A stretch of DNA of 64,000 nt from Thalassobacillus_A hwangdonensis (GTDB taxonomy: Bacteria > Bacillota > Bacilli > Bacillales > Halobacillaceae): positions 1 to 64,000 of the forward strand of contig NZ_JBHTKL010000002.1 of the NCBI RefSeq assembly GCF_042675915.1, read 5' to 3'. The notes below the pieces were generated by a model. That model had not been told where the DNA came from and made no database searches. It saw nothing but the letters and a program-made list of their open reading frames with translations. Both the position numbers and the translations under genes were made by a program. Below are positions 57,320-64,000 of the stretch, in pieces (within the stretch, counting starts at the first letter, position 1; the number at the start of each line of letters is the position of its first letter).

Positions 57320-57877
57320 ATGTCCGTAATCGATTCGATTTTGGAACACAATAAGAAATTCGTTGAAGAGCGTGGTTTCGAAGCTTATGAGACCACTAAA
57401 TTTCCCGATAAGAAACTCGTAATTCTAACTTGCATGGATACTCGTTTGATTGAATTGCTGCCAAAAGCGATGAATATTTCCAACGGTGACGCGAAAGTCG
57501 TAAAAAACGCAGGCGCTATTCTGACCGACCCATTTGACAGTGTCATGCGCAGCATTATCGTTGCACTCTACGAACTTCAGGCGGATGAAGTAGCAGTCGT
57601 CGGACATTATGGCTGCGGCATGACTGGAATGAACGCAACTCCAGTTGTGGAAAAAGCATTGGATCAAGGCATGGAAAAGTCCACGCTTGAGTCGCTGGAA
57701 TATGCCGGGGTAGATGTGGAGAAATGGCTGAAAGGCTTTGATGACGTGGAAGTAAGTGTCAAGAACAGTGTCGACCTGATCCGCCGCCATCCATTTTTAC
57801 CAAAAGGAACGCCCGTACACGGTCTCGTCATCTCTCCTGAAACAGGGGAACTGACCGTAGTTGATAAAGCTGAATGA
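57320..57877 (+). CDS. Beta-class carbonic anhydrase
   Basis: This 185-residue zinc enzyme interconverts CO2 and bicarbonate. Ligands are visible as C38, H96 and C99, with the catalytic dyad D40 and R42 (TCMDTRL; GHYGCGM). It resembles B. subtilis YtiB. ATG 57320 is used because AGAAGGAG precedes it at normal spacing. It is likely to supply bicarbonate for carboxylases or to help pH balance. It is monocistronic, with a terminator downstream. Confidence 0.92.
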   Translation: MSVIDSILEHNKKFVEERGFEAYETTKFPDKKLVILTCMDTRLIELLPKAMNISNGDAKVVKNAGAILTDPFDSVMRSIIVALYELQADEVAVVGHYGCGMTGMNATPVVEKALDQGMEKSTLESLEYAGVDVEKWLKGFDDVEVSVKNSVDLIRRHPFLPKGTPVHGLVISPETGELTVVDKAE

Positions 57878-57939
57878 AGTTCTGACTGCCGAATGGTTTG
57901 GTAGTGCATCTTACTTAATAACATAAGACCAGTAAGCAA

Positions 57940-57974
57940 AGTCCAATTCGGAAAATGAATTGGGCTTTTTTTTA
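57940..57974 (+). terminator. Terminator of the carbonic anhydrase gene
   Basis: CCAATTC pairs with GAATTGG and is followed by a long T-run; the hairpin lies about 65 bases after the stop. Confidence 0.8.
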
Positions 57975-58032
57975 GATGATTTGTCGGAAATAAATGGTAG
58001 AATTTATATAACGTGAAAGGAGAGTGTTACAA

Positions 58033-58479
58033 ATGAGCCAAGATTGTTTTATATGTAATAAACATCAAGGAACAATTAAAACTGCAGGAACAACAATCTA
58101 TGAGGATGATTTCGTATATGTTGGTCACATTGACAGAAATGGAAAGCCGAACTATTTAGGGCACGTCATGATTGATTTGAAACGTCATGCTCCAACCCTG
58201 GGCGATATGACGGTAGAAGAATCAAAAGCATTTGGTCTCATTATGTCTAGAGTAAGTAAGGCTCTAATGGCATCGGAAGGGGCAGAACATATCTATTCGC
58301 TTGTCTCCGGAAATTCCGTTCCACATCTCCATATGCACTTAGTAGCCCGTTATCCGAACACCCCGGAAGCGTATTGGGGACCGATGGAAGTGTATGATTG
58401 GGAAGATGCTCCTATGGGTGGGGACGAAGAGGTGAACAATCTCTGCCTACGTATCAAAGCGCATTTAGAGAACAGTTGA
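58033..58479 (+). CDS. HIT-family protein (second copy)
   Basis: This 148-residue histidine-triad protein has the start CFICNKH with paired cysteines and the triad motif HLHMHLVAR near residue 107, with acidic C-terminal WEDAPMGGDEE. It differs clearly from the other HIT protein at 21937, so it is not a recent duplicate. It probably hydrolyses an adenylyl or similar nucleotide conjugate. The start is ATG 58033 behind AGGAGAG. The PP2C-like gene begins one base after its stop. Confidence 0.88.
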   Translation: MSQDCFICNKHQGTIKTAGTTIYEDDFVYVGHIDRNGKPNYLGHVMIDLKRHAPTLGDMTVEESKAFGLIMSRVSKALMASEGAEHIYSLVSGNSVPHLHMHLVARYPNTPEAYWGPMEVYDWEDAPMGGDEEVNNLCLRIKAHLENS

Positions 58480-58480
58480 T

Positions 58481-59290
58481 TTGACGAAATCGAGTGGTGA
58501 GTTCAACTGGGTAGGGAGTCAAAACAACTTCGTAGACAACATAAACATAGGTGATTTGAAGTACATATCAATTGGCCGCTTTGGTGGTAACTCCACTGCA
58601 GGTCAGTACAAAAATGAAGATGGCTGTCTGGTCTGGGTGAGTGAAAAGGAAGATTGGGAGTTTGCTGTGATACTGGATGCTCACAATTCAGATGAAAGTG
58701 CAAGGTTGGTTGTAGAGCAGTTCGTGCTGAAAAAAAAGGAAATACAACACTTGCTATCGCTACCTTACGATCAGGCTTTAAAGAGGCTTGAACAAGAGAT
58801 GTTGGATTTATTTCAGGAAGAGGCATTTATGGACAAATGTCGAAACGCTCAAGGTGAAACAGCCTGCCTCGTGCTTTTCAGGAAAGATAAATATATCTGG
58901 TGGTTTTCGGTGGGAGATTGCCTATCTTATCTTTTCCATTCAGATTTAGCCAAACTTGGTCAGTACCAGATTAACCAAAGACAGTTTTATGAATGGGTTG
59001 GACAAGTTAATACTTTCGAAAAAGCGGTACCTTGTTACAGTAAAGGAGTTAGAGAGCTTAGAAAAGGAATGAACCGCATATTAATGACGACAGATGGATT
59101 GATTGAGTGTCCCAATGAACCTTTTTCTTCTCCAAAGGTGATTTATCATGTAATGAAGAATGGATCGATTAAAAATAGTCTGATGACTTTATTTCAGACG
59201 GTTAAAGAAAACAATGTTCGAGACAGTACAACGATCATTTCCTGGGATGTAACTATAACAGAAGATGTCACTATACCAAGTGATCAGTAA
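58481..59290 (+). CDS. PP2C-like protein phosphatase domain protein
   Basis: This 269-residue protein follows the PP2C layout: an early acidic KNEDGCLVWV, VILDAHNSDESA in place of the usual DGHGG, GETACLVLFRKDKYIWWFSVGDCLSYLF (the VGDSR-like strand), LMTTDGLIE and a final RDSTTIISWDV. The metal aspartates of motifs near D68, D144, D205 and D256 seem present, but DGHGG has become DAHN, so activity is uncertain. The start is TTG with a poor ribosome binding site, one base after the HIT gene, implying coupling. The partner or target is unknown. Confidence 0.72.
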   Translation: MTKSSGEFNWVGSQNNFVDNINIGDLKYISIGRFGGNSTAGQYKNEDGCLVWVSEKEDWEFAVILDAHNSDESARLVVEQFVLKKKEIQHLLSLPYDQALKRLEQEMLDLFQEEAFMDKCRNAQGETACLVLFRKDKYIWWFSVGDCLSYLFHSDLAKLGQYQINQRQFYEWVGQVNTFEKAVPCYSKGVRELRKGMNRILMTTDGLIECPNEPFSSPKVIYHVMKNGSIKNSLMTLFQTVKENNVRDSTTIISWDVTITEDVTIPSDQ

Positions 59291-59296
59291 CGATGA

Positions 59297-59334
59297 ACAG
59301 AACTACTCAGCTTACGAGTGGTTCTGTTTTTTTG
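59297..59334 (+). terminator. Terminator of the HIT/PP2C unit
   Basis: CAGAACTACTC pairs with GAGTGGTTCTG and is followed by TTTTTTT; the T-run is also the start of repeat array D. Confidence 0.85.
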
Positions 59335-59475
59335 TTTAATGTCGGCTTTAATCAGTAAAACTGGATGTTCAATCAGTAAATGGAAAGTTTTGATTAGAAA
59401 AGCCACACTTTTAACTAGTAAAGCGCAGGTTTTAATCAATAAATCACTCACTTTAATCAATAAGCGCAAACTCCC
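59330..59475 (+). repeat. Post-terminator 21-nt degenerate tandem array D
   Basis: Cores related to AATCAGTAAA start at 59350, 59371, 59392, 59413, 59434 and 59455: five consecutive intervals of exactly 21 nt. The 11 bases between cores are unrelated. A minus-strand frame stays open across it and would read as heptads of the type LLIKxxx, but no convincing start or ribosome binding site exists for it. Confidence 0.87.
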
Positions 59476-59609
59476 AACTCTACGACTTTAGTCTGAATCC
59501 CATCTCCTCCCTTTTTTCGAGCCAAACCTCACGCTAACTCCCGATGTGGGAAATCATTCCTCTATCTACAATAAAGATAAGCTAATTAACCGAAAGGGGA
59601 ATGAAGGAT

Positions 59610-60332
59610 ATGAAAAATAAAGTAGTTGTCATCACAGGAGCTTCAAAAGGGCTGGGAAAAGCGTTGGCGCTGAGGTTTGCTGAACAAGGAGCAAGGCTGG
59701 GGATCTGCGCCAGGGACCACGAAGAGCTTGAAAAAGTTAAAGCCGAGGCAATCTCGAGAGGAGCGGAAGTTGTGGCTGTGACAGCGGATGTATCCAATCC
59801 AAAGGATGTTGATCGGTTCATTTCAGTCGTTGAGGATGCGTTTGGAAAAGTGGATGTACTTATCAATAATGCATCGATCTTCGGACCGGGACCGAAGCTG
59901 CTGGCGGACTATCCTGCCGATACCTTTGAGGAAGTGATCCGAGTCAATAGCTCCAACCCATTTTTCGTTACGAAACGTGTGCTTCCAGGTATGCTTGCTG
60001 CGAAGCAAGGATCGATCATCAATCTAACTTCTGAAGCAGGGAAGACAGGGTTCGGCGAATGGGGCGCCTACAGTGTTTCGAAATTCGCTTTGGAAGGACT
60101 TACTCAAATATGGGCGGATGAACTGGAAGAGACTGGCGTCCGTATCAACATGGTCGACCCAGGGGAGATGGACACAGAGATGCATGATATCGCAGTGCCT
60201 GATTGTGATTATGATCTGGCTGATCCGAATACCATTTTGGATGTGTTCCTTCACCTTGCCTCTGATCAATCGAACGAACACGGACAGCGGTTCGAAGCAC
60301 AATCTTTTGTCCTTGAAAGCGAGGAAGTATGA
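59610..60332 (+). CDS. Short-chain dehydrogenase/reductase
   Basis: This 240-residue oxidoreductase of the classical SDR type has the NAD(P)-binding VVITGASKGLGKALA, the NNASIF motif, catalytic Ser in INLTSEAG and YSVSK (Tyr/Lys). Cofactor and substrate are not certain. ATG 59610 is used because AAAGGGG lies 9 bases before it and the protein then begins at the usual place. It overlaps the QueA-like gene by 4 bases, and the VOC gene follows, so three genes form one operon. Confidence 0.88.
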   Translation: MKNKVVVITGASKGLGKALALRFAEQGARLGICARDHEELEKVKAEAISRGAEVVAVTADVSNPKDVDRFISVVEDAFGKVDVLINNASIFGPGPKLLADYPADTFEEVIRVNSSNPFFVTKRVLPGMLAAKQGSIINLTSEAGKTGFGEWGAYSVSKFALEGLTQIWADELEETGVRINMVDPGEMDTEMHDIAVPDCDYDLADPNTILDVFLHLASDQSNEHGQRFEAQSFVLESEEV

Positions 60333-61369
60333 TGGGAGCAATTGCATATCCATTCCATATTCCAGATGAATTGAACGCCACTAAACCAAAGGAATTTACA
60401 AGCGGATCCCGTGATGATGTGAAGTTGCTGGTGCTTGATCCTGCATCAGGAGGCACTATCCATGATCGCTTCAATCGATTGGAGGAATTTCTATTGCCGG
60501 GTGATTTGGTAGTTTTCAATAACAGCCGCACGATTCCTGCAGTGCTGAAGGCGAAACAATCCGGTCGCGAAATTGAAGTAAGACTTTCTAGAAGAATCGA
60601 TGAAAACCAATGGGAGGCACTAATGCTGGGTGAATTTATCCAAACCGGTCATACACTCCAGTTTTCTGAGCGGTTGACTGCTTCGATAACTGGTTCAGGT
60701 TCAGAAGCTCCTTTATGTAAGCTGCGCTTTTCAATAAGTGGTACAGCATTGATGGATGAAATATATCGCATCGGCGAACCGATCCGTTATGAGTATATTG
60801 ATGAGGAGTGGAGCCTGGACAGCTATCAGACGGTTTATGCCTCTGTCCCTGGTTCTGTTGAGATGCCATCCGCCGGCAGAGCGTTCACATGGGAGGGCTT
60901 GAACCGATTGAAAGCAAAAGGGATCAACACCGCTTTCCTCCAGCTTCATACAGGACTCAGCTATTACGAAAACGACAGATGGCCGAATCCGAAGCACCAC
61001 CCGGAAACTTATCGGATTCCTGAGGAAACGGCTGCCCTTGTGAATCGCACACGAGAGAGTGGAGGGCGGGTGATTGCAATTGGAACTACCGTCGTTCGTG
61101 CACTTGAATCAGCAGTCGATTTAAACGGACGAATTCGACCTGAAGAGGGAACAACTACTCTTTATATTGATAAAAGTCATCCACTACGGGCGGTCGACGG
61201 CTTACTTACTGGTTTTCACGAACCGGAAGCGAGTCATCTCGATATGTTGACTTCCTTCATTGATACAGCCCCATTAATGAAAGCCTACAAGGAAGCGATC
61301 CATAAAGGATACCACTGGCATGAATTCGGAGATATGAACCTGATTCTACCAAACAGGTGCAAGCCGTGA
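60329..61369 (+). CDS. QueA-family protein (tRNA ribosyltransferase-isomerase-like)
   Basis: This 346-residue protein aligns by eye with S-adenosylmethionine:tRNA ribosyltransferase-isomerase, which builds epoxyqueuosine in tRNA wobble positions. It keeps GDLVVFNNSRTIPAVLKAK, SVEMPSAGRAFT, LQLHTGLSYY and GTTVVRALESA. It lacks the usual ruv-queA-tgt setting; instead it is coupled to an SDR and a VOC gene, so it is likely a second, divergent family member and may act on another substrate. The start overlaps the SDR stop by 4 bases. Confidence 0.82.
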   Translation: MMGAIAYPFHIPDELNATKPKEFTSGSRDDVKLLVLDPASGGTIHDRFNRLEEFLLPGDLVVFNNSRTIPAVLKAKQSGREIEVRLSRRIDENQWEALMLGEFIQTGHTLQFSERLTASITGSGSEAPLCKLRFSISGTALMDEIYRIGEPIRYEYIDEEWSLDSYQTVYASVPGSVEMPSAGRAFTWEGLNRLKAKGINTAFLQLHTGLSYYENDRWPNPKHHPETYRIPEETAALVNRTRESGGRVIAIGTTVVRALESAVDLNGRIRPEEGTTTLYIDKSHPLRAVDGLLTGFHEPEASHLDMLTSFIDTAPLMKAYKEAIHKGYHWHEFGDMNLILPNRCKP

Positions 61370-61725
61370 ACATTCACCATGTGGGTATCGGAGTTAGCGA
61401 CATGAAAACTTCCATCCAATTCTATGAAAATCAATTTGGTTTCCACTATGAACAGGGATTTTCATTGGCAGATGAGGAAATCGTGTTCATAAAAAATGGG
61501 GAGGCACGAATCGAGCTAATCTATGCAAAGGGAACATCACCTTCATCAGCTTCGCAACACGTGTGTCTGGAGGTGAAAAGCTTGAATGAATGGAAGCGGC
61601 ATATTTCACTTGTTCCGGTAGAAGGACCGTTCAAGCTCAATAATGGTTGGGAGACAATTTTCTATCAAGGACCGGACGGTGAAACCATTGAACTTCTCCA
61701 ACTGAACGAAAACCGAGGCACCTAG
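61366..61725 (+). CDS. VOC-superfamily (glyoxalase-like) protein
   Basis: This 119-residue protein begins MNIHHVGIGVSDMKTSIQFYENQFGFHY, with the first-strand His, and later has QHVCLEVKS and FYQGPDGETIELLQL with the final Glu, the usual metal-site pattern of glyoxalase I-like proteins. The substrate is unknown. GTG 61366 overlaps the QueA-like stop (GTGA); an earlier GTG at 61357 is possible. A terminator overlaps its end. Confidence 0.82.
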   Translation: MNIHHVGIGVSDMKTSIQFYENQFGFHYEQGFSLADEEIVFIKNGEARIELIYAKGTSPSSASQHVCLEVKSLNEWKRHISLVPVEGPFKLNNGWETIFYQGPDGETIELLQLNENRGT

Positions 61726-61742
61726 GTGCACTCGGTTTTTTA
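61711..61742. terminator. Bidirectional terminator
   Basis: CCGAGGCACC pairs with GGTGCACTCGG (one bulge) and is followed by TTTTTT. Confidence 0.85.
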
Positions 61743-62927
61743 CATGTAAAGGCTAGCTAGAAAAATGCCAATACTCTCCTGGTAGATTTCATCAAACTGG
61801 GATAACGGCAGCGGGTTGGTGCCTCTTCCGAGTTCCACCGTGAACCCTGGCTGTCGGAAATCTTGAATGAACCAATCCTTGTAACCTGCAAAGCTATCAA
61901 CATATTGAATCGGACGGTAACCGCTAACGCGCGCGAACTCGTTGACAATCGTTTCAGACTCAGGAGGTTCAAGCCCTTCGAAGCCCCAGAAAATCACTTC
62001 GCCTTGCGTGTGGAACGTCAGCATTTTATCAAATTGACGGTTACCTGCAAGCTCTGCCATTGCGACGCTCTCTGGTTCTGTCAAGGGCTGATAACCAGGG
62101 AAATCCCGTGGTCCTGGTTCGGTAGGTTTCCTGGCTGCTTCCACTTCCCACTTCGCTGGATACTGATTATTCAAGTCTACACCACGGATATTTGCTCTCC
62201 AACCTGAGAAATCCGTGCTACCATTGTTCAAGGCAAGCACTTCATTCCCAAATGCTCCTGCAGGTGGACCGTTCAGCACAAGGTCGACTCCGTCCGGATT
62301 GACCATGGGAACAATCGATACCGTTACTCGATTATAGAACGGCTCGATATTCAGCCCCCGGATCGATTCGCGGTTGGTCAGTGCCAGTAAGTAATCATTG
62401 AGAAACTGCATGATGATTGGTGTGGTGATCCATTCCTGTGCGTGAAAGGAACCGTTCCAGTTTACGATTTCGTCCCCTCTGCCAATTTGCAGTTCTGTCA
62501 GCTGCTTACCCATTACGCTGGTTCCGATGACCTCAGTTCGAATAAACGGGTAGATGGAAAAAAGCTGAGCTAAATCCTGTCCGAGCACATTGGAATCATA
62601 ATTCATTTTCCCATCAACAACCCGGGCAGTAACACGTTGAGGTAACCGGATCACTTGGCCGATTTGCAAAGCGGACGGATTGACATTCGGGTTCAATAAA
62701 TAAAGTGCGTCCAGTGAAATGCGGTTGTCGGTCGCTAACTTCCAGTAGGTATCCCCAGCGTTGATGCGGTAATTCGTTGCCACGTAGCCGGGAATCCGGA
62801 TGGTCTGGCCGATAAAAAGCGTAGAAGGTTCCGTTTGAGGGTTGGAGTCGACAATCAACCGAAAAGGTATATTGAATAACGTGGAATAATACCACAATGA
62901 ATCGCCGCTTCTCACTGTTACATCCAT
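61740..62927 (-). CDS. LysM-M14 gamma-D-glutamyl-(L)-meso-diaminopimelate peptidase I
   Basis: This 395-residue zinc carboxypeptidase-like enzyme has two N-terminal LysM repeats (about 1-48 and 52-95; VTVRSGDSLWYYSTLFNIP and YRINAGDTYWKLATDNRIS) that bind peptidoglycan, then an M14 domain with the zinc residues in SFHAQEW and LTFHTQGE and the catalytic Glu in FTVELGRG. It matches endopeptidase I of Lysinibacillus sphaericus in layout and length; that enzyme cuts gamma-D-Glu-DAP bonds in stem peptides during sporulation. There is no signal peptide, as in the relative. AGGAGGG precedes the ATG by 6 bases. Confidence 0.92.
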   Translation of the reverse strand: MDVTVRSGDSLWYYSTLFNIPFRLIVDSNPQTEPSTLFIGQTIRIPGYVATNYRINAGDTYWKLATDNRISLDALYLLNPNVNPSALQIGQVIRLPQRVTARVVDGKMNYDSNVLGQDLAQLFSIYPFIRTEVIGTSVMGKQLTELQIGRGDEIVNWNGSFHAQEWITTPIIMQFLNDYLLALTNRESIRGLNIEPFYNRVTVSIVPMVNPDGVDLVLNGPPAGAFGNEVLALNNGSTDFSGWRANIRGVDLNNQYPAKWEVEAARKPTEPGPRDFPGYQPLTEPESVAMAELAGNRQFDKMLTFHTQGEVIFWGFEGLEPPESETIVNEFARVSGYRPIQYVDSFAGYKDWFIQDFRQPGFTVELGRGTNPLPLSQFDEIYQESIGIFLASLYM

Positions 62928-63007
62928 GCATAGCCCTCCTCATTCATGCTCATCATCTTAATGTATGTGATGGTCTTTTTTCGCATGAATGATAGAGTTC
63001 TATGTAA

Positions 63008-63036
63008 TTGAAAAAGGAGCTCTAATTGAGCTCCTT
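63008..63036 (-). terminator. Terminator of the TetR-type gene
   Basis: On the minus strand AAGGAGCTC pairs with GAGCTCCTT and is followed by TTTC. It overlaps the last codons of the regulator. Confidence 0.75.
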
Positions 63037-63540
63037 GTTGAACATCCATTTTACTAATTGTTTTCCTTTTGTCACATCGAGTGCGTCTCTGTCGATTGCG
63101 CTTAGGGTCGATTGCCATGATGCGTAGAGTATGAGATCGATGCCTTCGAGCTCATTACCATTCAGCACTTCCAGTAAACTTTTTATTTTGTCTTCCCGAT
63201 CTAAGGGATCTGTTTCGGAAAACAACTTACAAAGCCCTTTCTTCGCTGCAAAATCCACCCCTGTAAGTAAAGCTGCTTCCAGTTTTCCCTGGCTATCAGT
63301 AAACAGGTCGGCCGCGCCTTCCATTCGATCCACAACACGTTGTTCCAATTCGTTTCGTACGACTGCGTATAGCGTCGCTTTCGATCCGAAGTGATGGTAG
63401 ATTGTGCCTGTGGTCATCCCAGCCTCTTCAGCAAGTTCTTTAATATTCACTCCTTCATAGCCCTTTGTCCGGAATGCTTCAACTGCAATTGTTAATAAAC
63501 GCTCTTTCTTCGTTCCTGGTACTGGTATCATATCCTTCAT
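63022..63540 (-). CDS. TetR-family transcriptional repressor
   Basis: This 172-residue regulator has a TetR N-terminal helix-turn-helix (about 10-57: KKERLLTIAVEAFRTKGYEGVNIKELAEEAGMTTGTIYHHFGSK region) and a ligand-binding helical domain (about 65-172), slightly short for the family. It is divergent from a VOC gene 105 bases away and an inverted repeat sits on that promoter, so the VOC gene is a likely target. The inducer is unknown. Confidence 0.87.
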   Translation of the reverse strand: MKDMIPVPGTKKERLLTIAVEAFRTKGYEGVNIKELAEEAGMTTGTIYHHFGSKATLYAVVRNELEQRVVDRMEGAADLFTDSQGKLEAALLTGVDFAAKKGLCKLFSETDPLDREDKIKSLLEVLNGNELEGIDLILYASWQSTLSAIDRDALDVTKGKQLVKWMFNKELN

Positions 63541-63557
63541 GAATCAAGCGTATCATA

Positions 63558-63594
63558 TTGACAGTAAAACGTAAATGGATTATGTTATACATAA
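63558..63594 (+). promoter_or_regulatory. Promoter and overlapping operator of the VOC gene
   Basis: TTGACA (63558-63563) and TATGTT (63581-63586) lie 17 bases apart. TTATGT-TAT-ACATAA (63580-63594) is a perfect inverted repeat over the -10, and ATGTAAC follows as a further half-site. TetR binding here would block transcription. Confidence 0.75.
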
Positions 63595-63644
63595 CTTAAT
63601 TATGTAACGGCATCAAGAGAATAAAATTTAGGGGAGGAAAATGT

Positions 63645-63986
63645 ATGAAGTTAGCATTTTTAATGCATCCAGTAAAAGAGATGAAAGCATCTTTGAAGTT
63701 TTATCGGGAAAATCTTGGGTTAGAGGAAGCATGGAGAGAAGGCGACCATACTGTAGCACTGAAACTACCTGGGACCGAAGTACAAATGATGCTTGAAGAT
63801 GAAGATGAAGGATTGCCTGGGGGTGGGGTGTTCATCGTTGATTCTGTGGACAGCTTCTATGAACAGAAGAAGGAATTACTTAAGTTTGTGAAAGACCCTG
63901 TAGATATCCCGCCTGGGCGATATGCGATCTATCAGGATGATGCTGGTAATCCGATCCGTATCATCGATATGACAAAAGAAGGTTAG
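63645..63986 (+). CDS. VOC-superfamily protein controlled by adjacent TetR
   Basis: This 113-residue glyoxalase/bleomycin-resistance-fold protein begins with FLMHPVKEMKASLKFYRENLGLEEAW and ends YAIYQDDAGNPIRIIDM, where the second metal-site Glu is replaced (IRIID in place of the usual IELxE). It is shorter than typical VOC proteins and may bind rather than convert a ligand. GGGGAGG precedes the ATG. Its divergent promoter carries the TetR-type operator. Confidence 0.83.
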   Translation: MKLAFLMHPVKEMKASLKFYRENLGLEEAWREGDHTVALKLPGTEVQMMLEDEDEGLPGGGVFIVDSVDSFYEQKKELLKFVKDPVDIPPGRYAIYQDDAGNPIRIIDMTKEG

Positions 63987-64000
63987 AAGGTCGAATAGTA

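Noticed and set aside
59284..59469. Minus-strand frame encoding LLIK heptads
   Set aside because: It is a by-product of a 21-nt repeat in a stop-poor frame; the TTG start has no well-spaced ribosome binding site and the frame runs into the terminator of the opposite gene.

Overview
The window comes from a low-to-mid GC Gram-positive bacterium of the Bacillaceae. The evidence is the sigW-rsiW and cdaA-cdaR-glmM-glmS gene order, a glmS ribozyme, T-box leaders on thrS, a Spo0E-type phosphatase, AAAGGAGG ribosome binding sites and a CadC/CadA pair. The acidic secreted proteins and gene content fit a moderately halophilic genus such as Halobacillus or Pontibacillus, but that genus call is an inference. 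No transposase, prophage or CRISPR array is present.

Layout. Positions 1-6.6 kb hold the end of an rRNA operon (last bases of 23S, 5S, tRNA-Asn, tRNA-Thr), a large secreted bacillopeptidase F-like protease, then seven more tRNAs (Glu, Val, Thr, Tyr, Gln, Lys, Ala). Positions 6.6-15.5 kb hold a decayed HAD phosphatase, arginase, a 59-residue Spo0E-like gene on the other strand, the envelope-stress sigma factor SigW with its own promoter and its anti-sigma factor RsiW, the c-di-AMP synthase CdaA with CdaR, and the amino-sugar genes glmM and glmS. Positions 15.5-20 kb hold a thiol-disulfide exchange pair (bdbC, bdbD) and the metal-responsive cadC-cadA pair. Positions 20-27.6 kb are a mixed accessory stretch of small enzymes (DinB-like, DUF3243, HIT, VOC, nucleoside phosphorylase, methyltransferase, GNAT, Hsp20) and two unknown membrane proteins. 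Positions 27.7-32.3 kb are a complete BceRS-BceAB peptide-antibiotic detoxification module with a clear BceR-type operator. Positions 32.4-35.5 kb hold thrS behind two nearly identical tandem T-boxes, a structured repeat element and a 22-residue membrane peptide. Positions 35.5-39.2 kb are a Fur-type ferric iron ABC transporter. Positions 39.4-45.8 kb hold a 1142-residue membrane protein, mscL with a zinc ribbon, a formate/nitrite-type channel and a CapA lipoprotein. Positions 45.8-47.6 kb are a catechol/quinone-response cluster (catE, catD and a YodB/CatR-type repressor) with matching operators. The remainder carries AraC-, MerR-, XRE- and TetR-type regulators, carbonic anhydrase, a PP2C-like protein, an SDR/QueA-like/VOC cassette and a LysM-M14 peptidoglycan endopeptidase.

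The most unusual signal is a set of four degenerate tandem arrays (near 633-810, 32297-32420, 42893-43000 and 59330-59475). Each begins on the U-tract of an intrinsic terminator and consists of a short conserved core plus a non-conserved spacer. In three arrays the period is exactly 21 nt over five or more consecutive intervals; in the fourth it is 20-21 nt. The core differs between loci while the layout stays the same. I do not know of a description of such post-terminator arrays. Several genes too short for routine gene calling were also found by eye: Spo0E-like 59 aa, and peptides of 22, 28, 39 and 47 aa.
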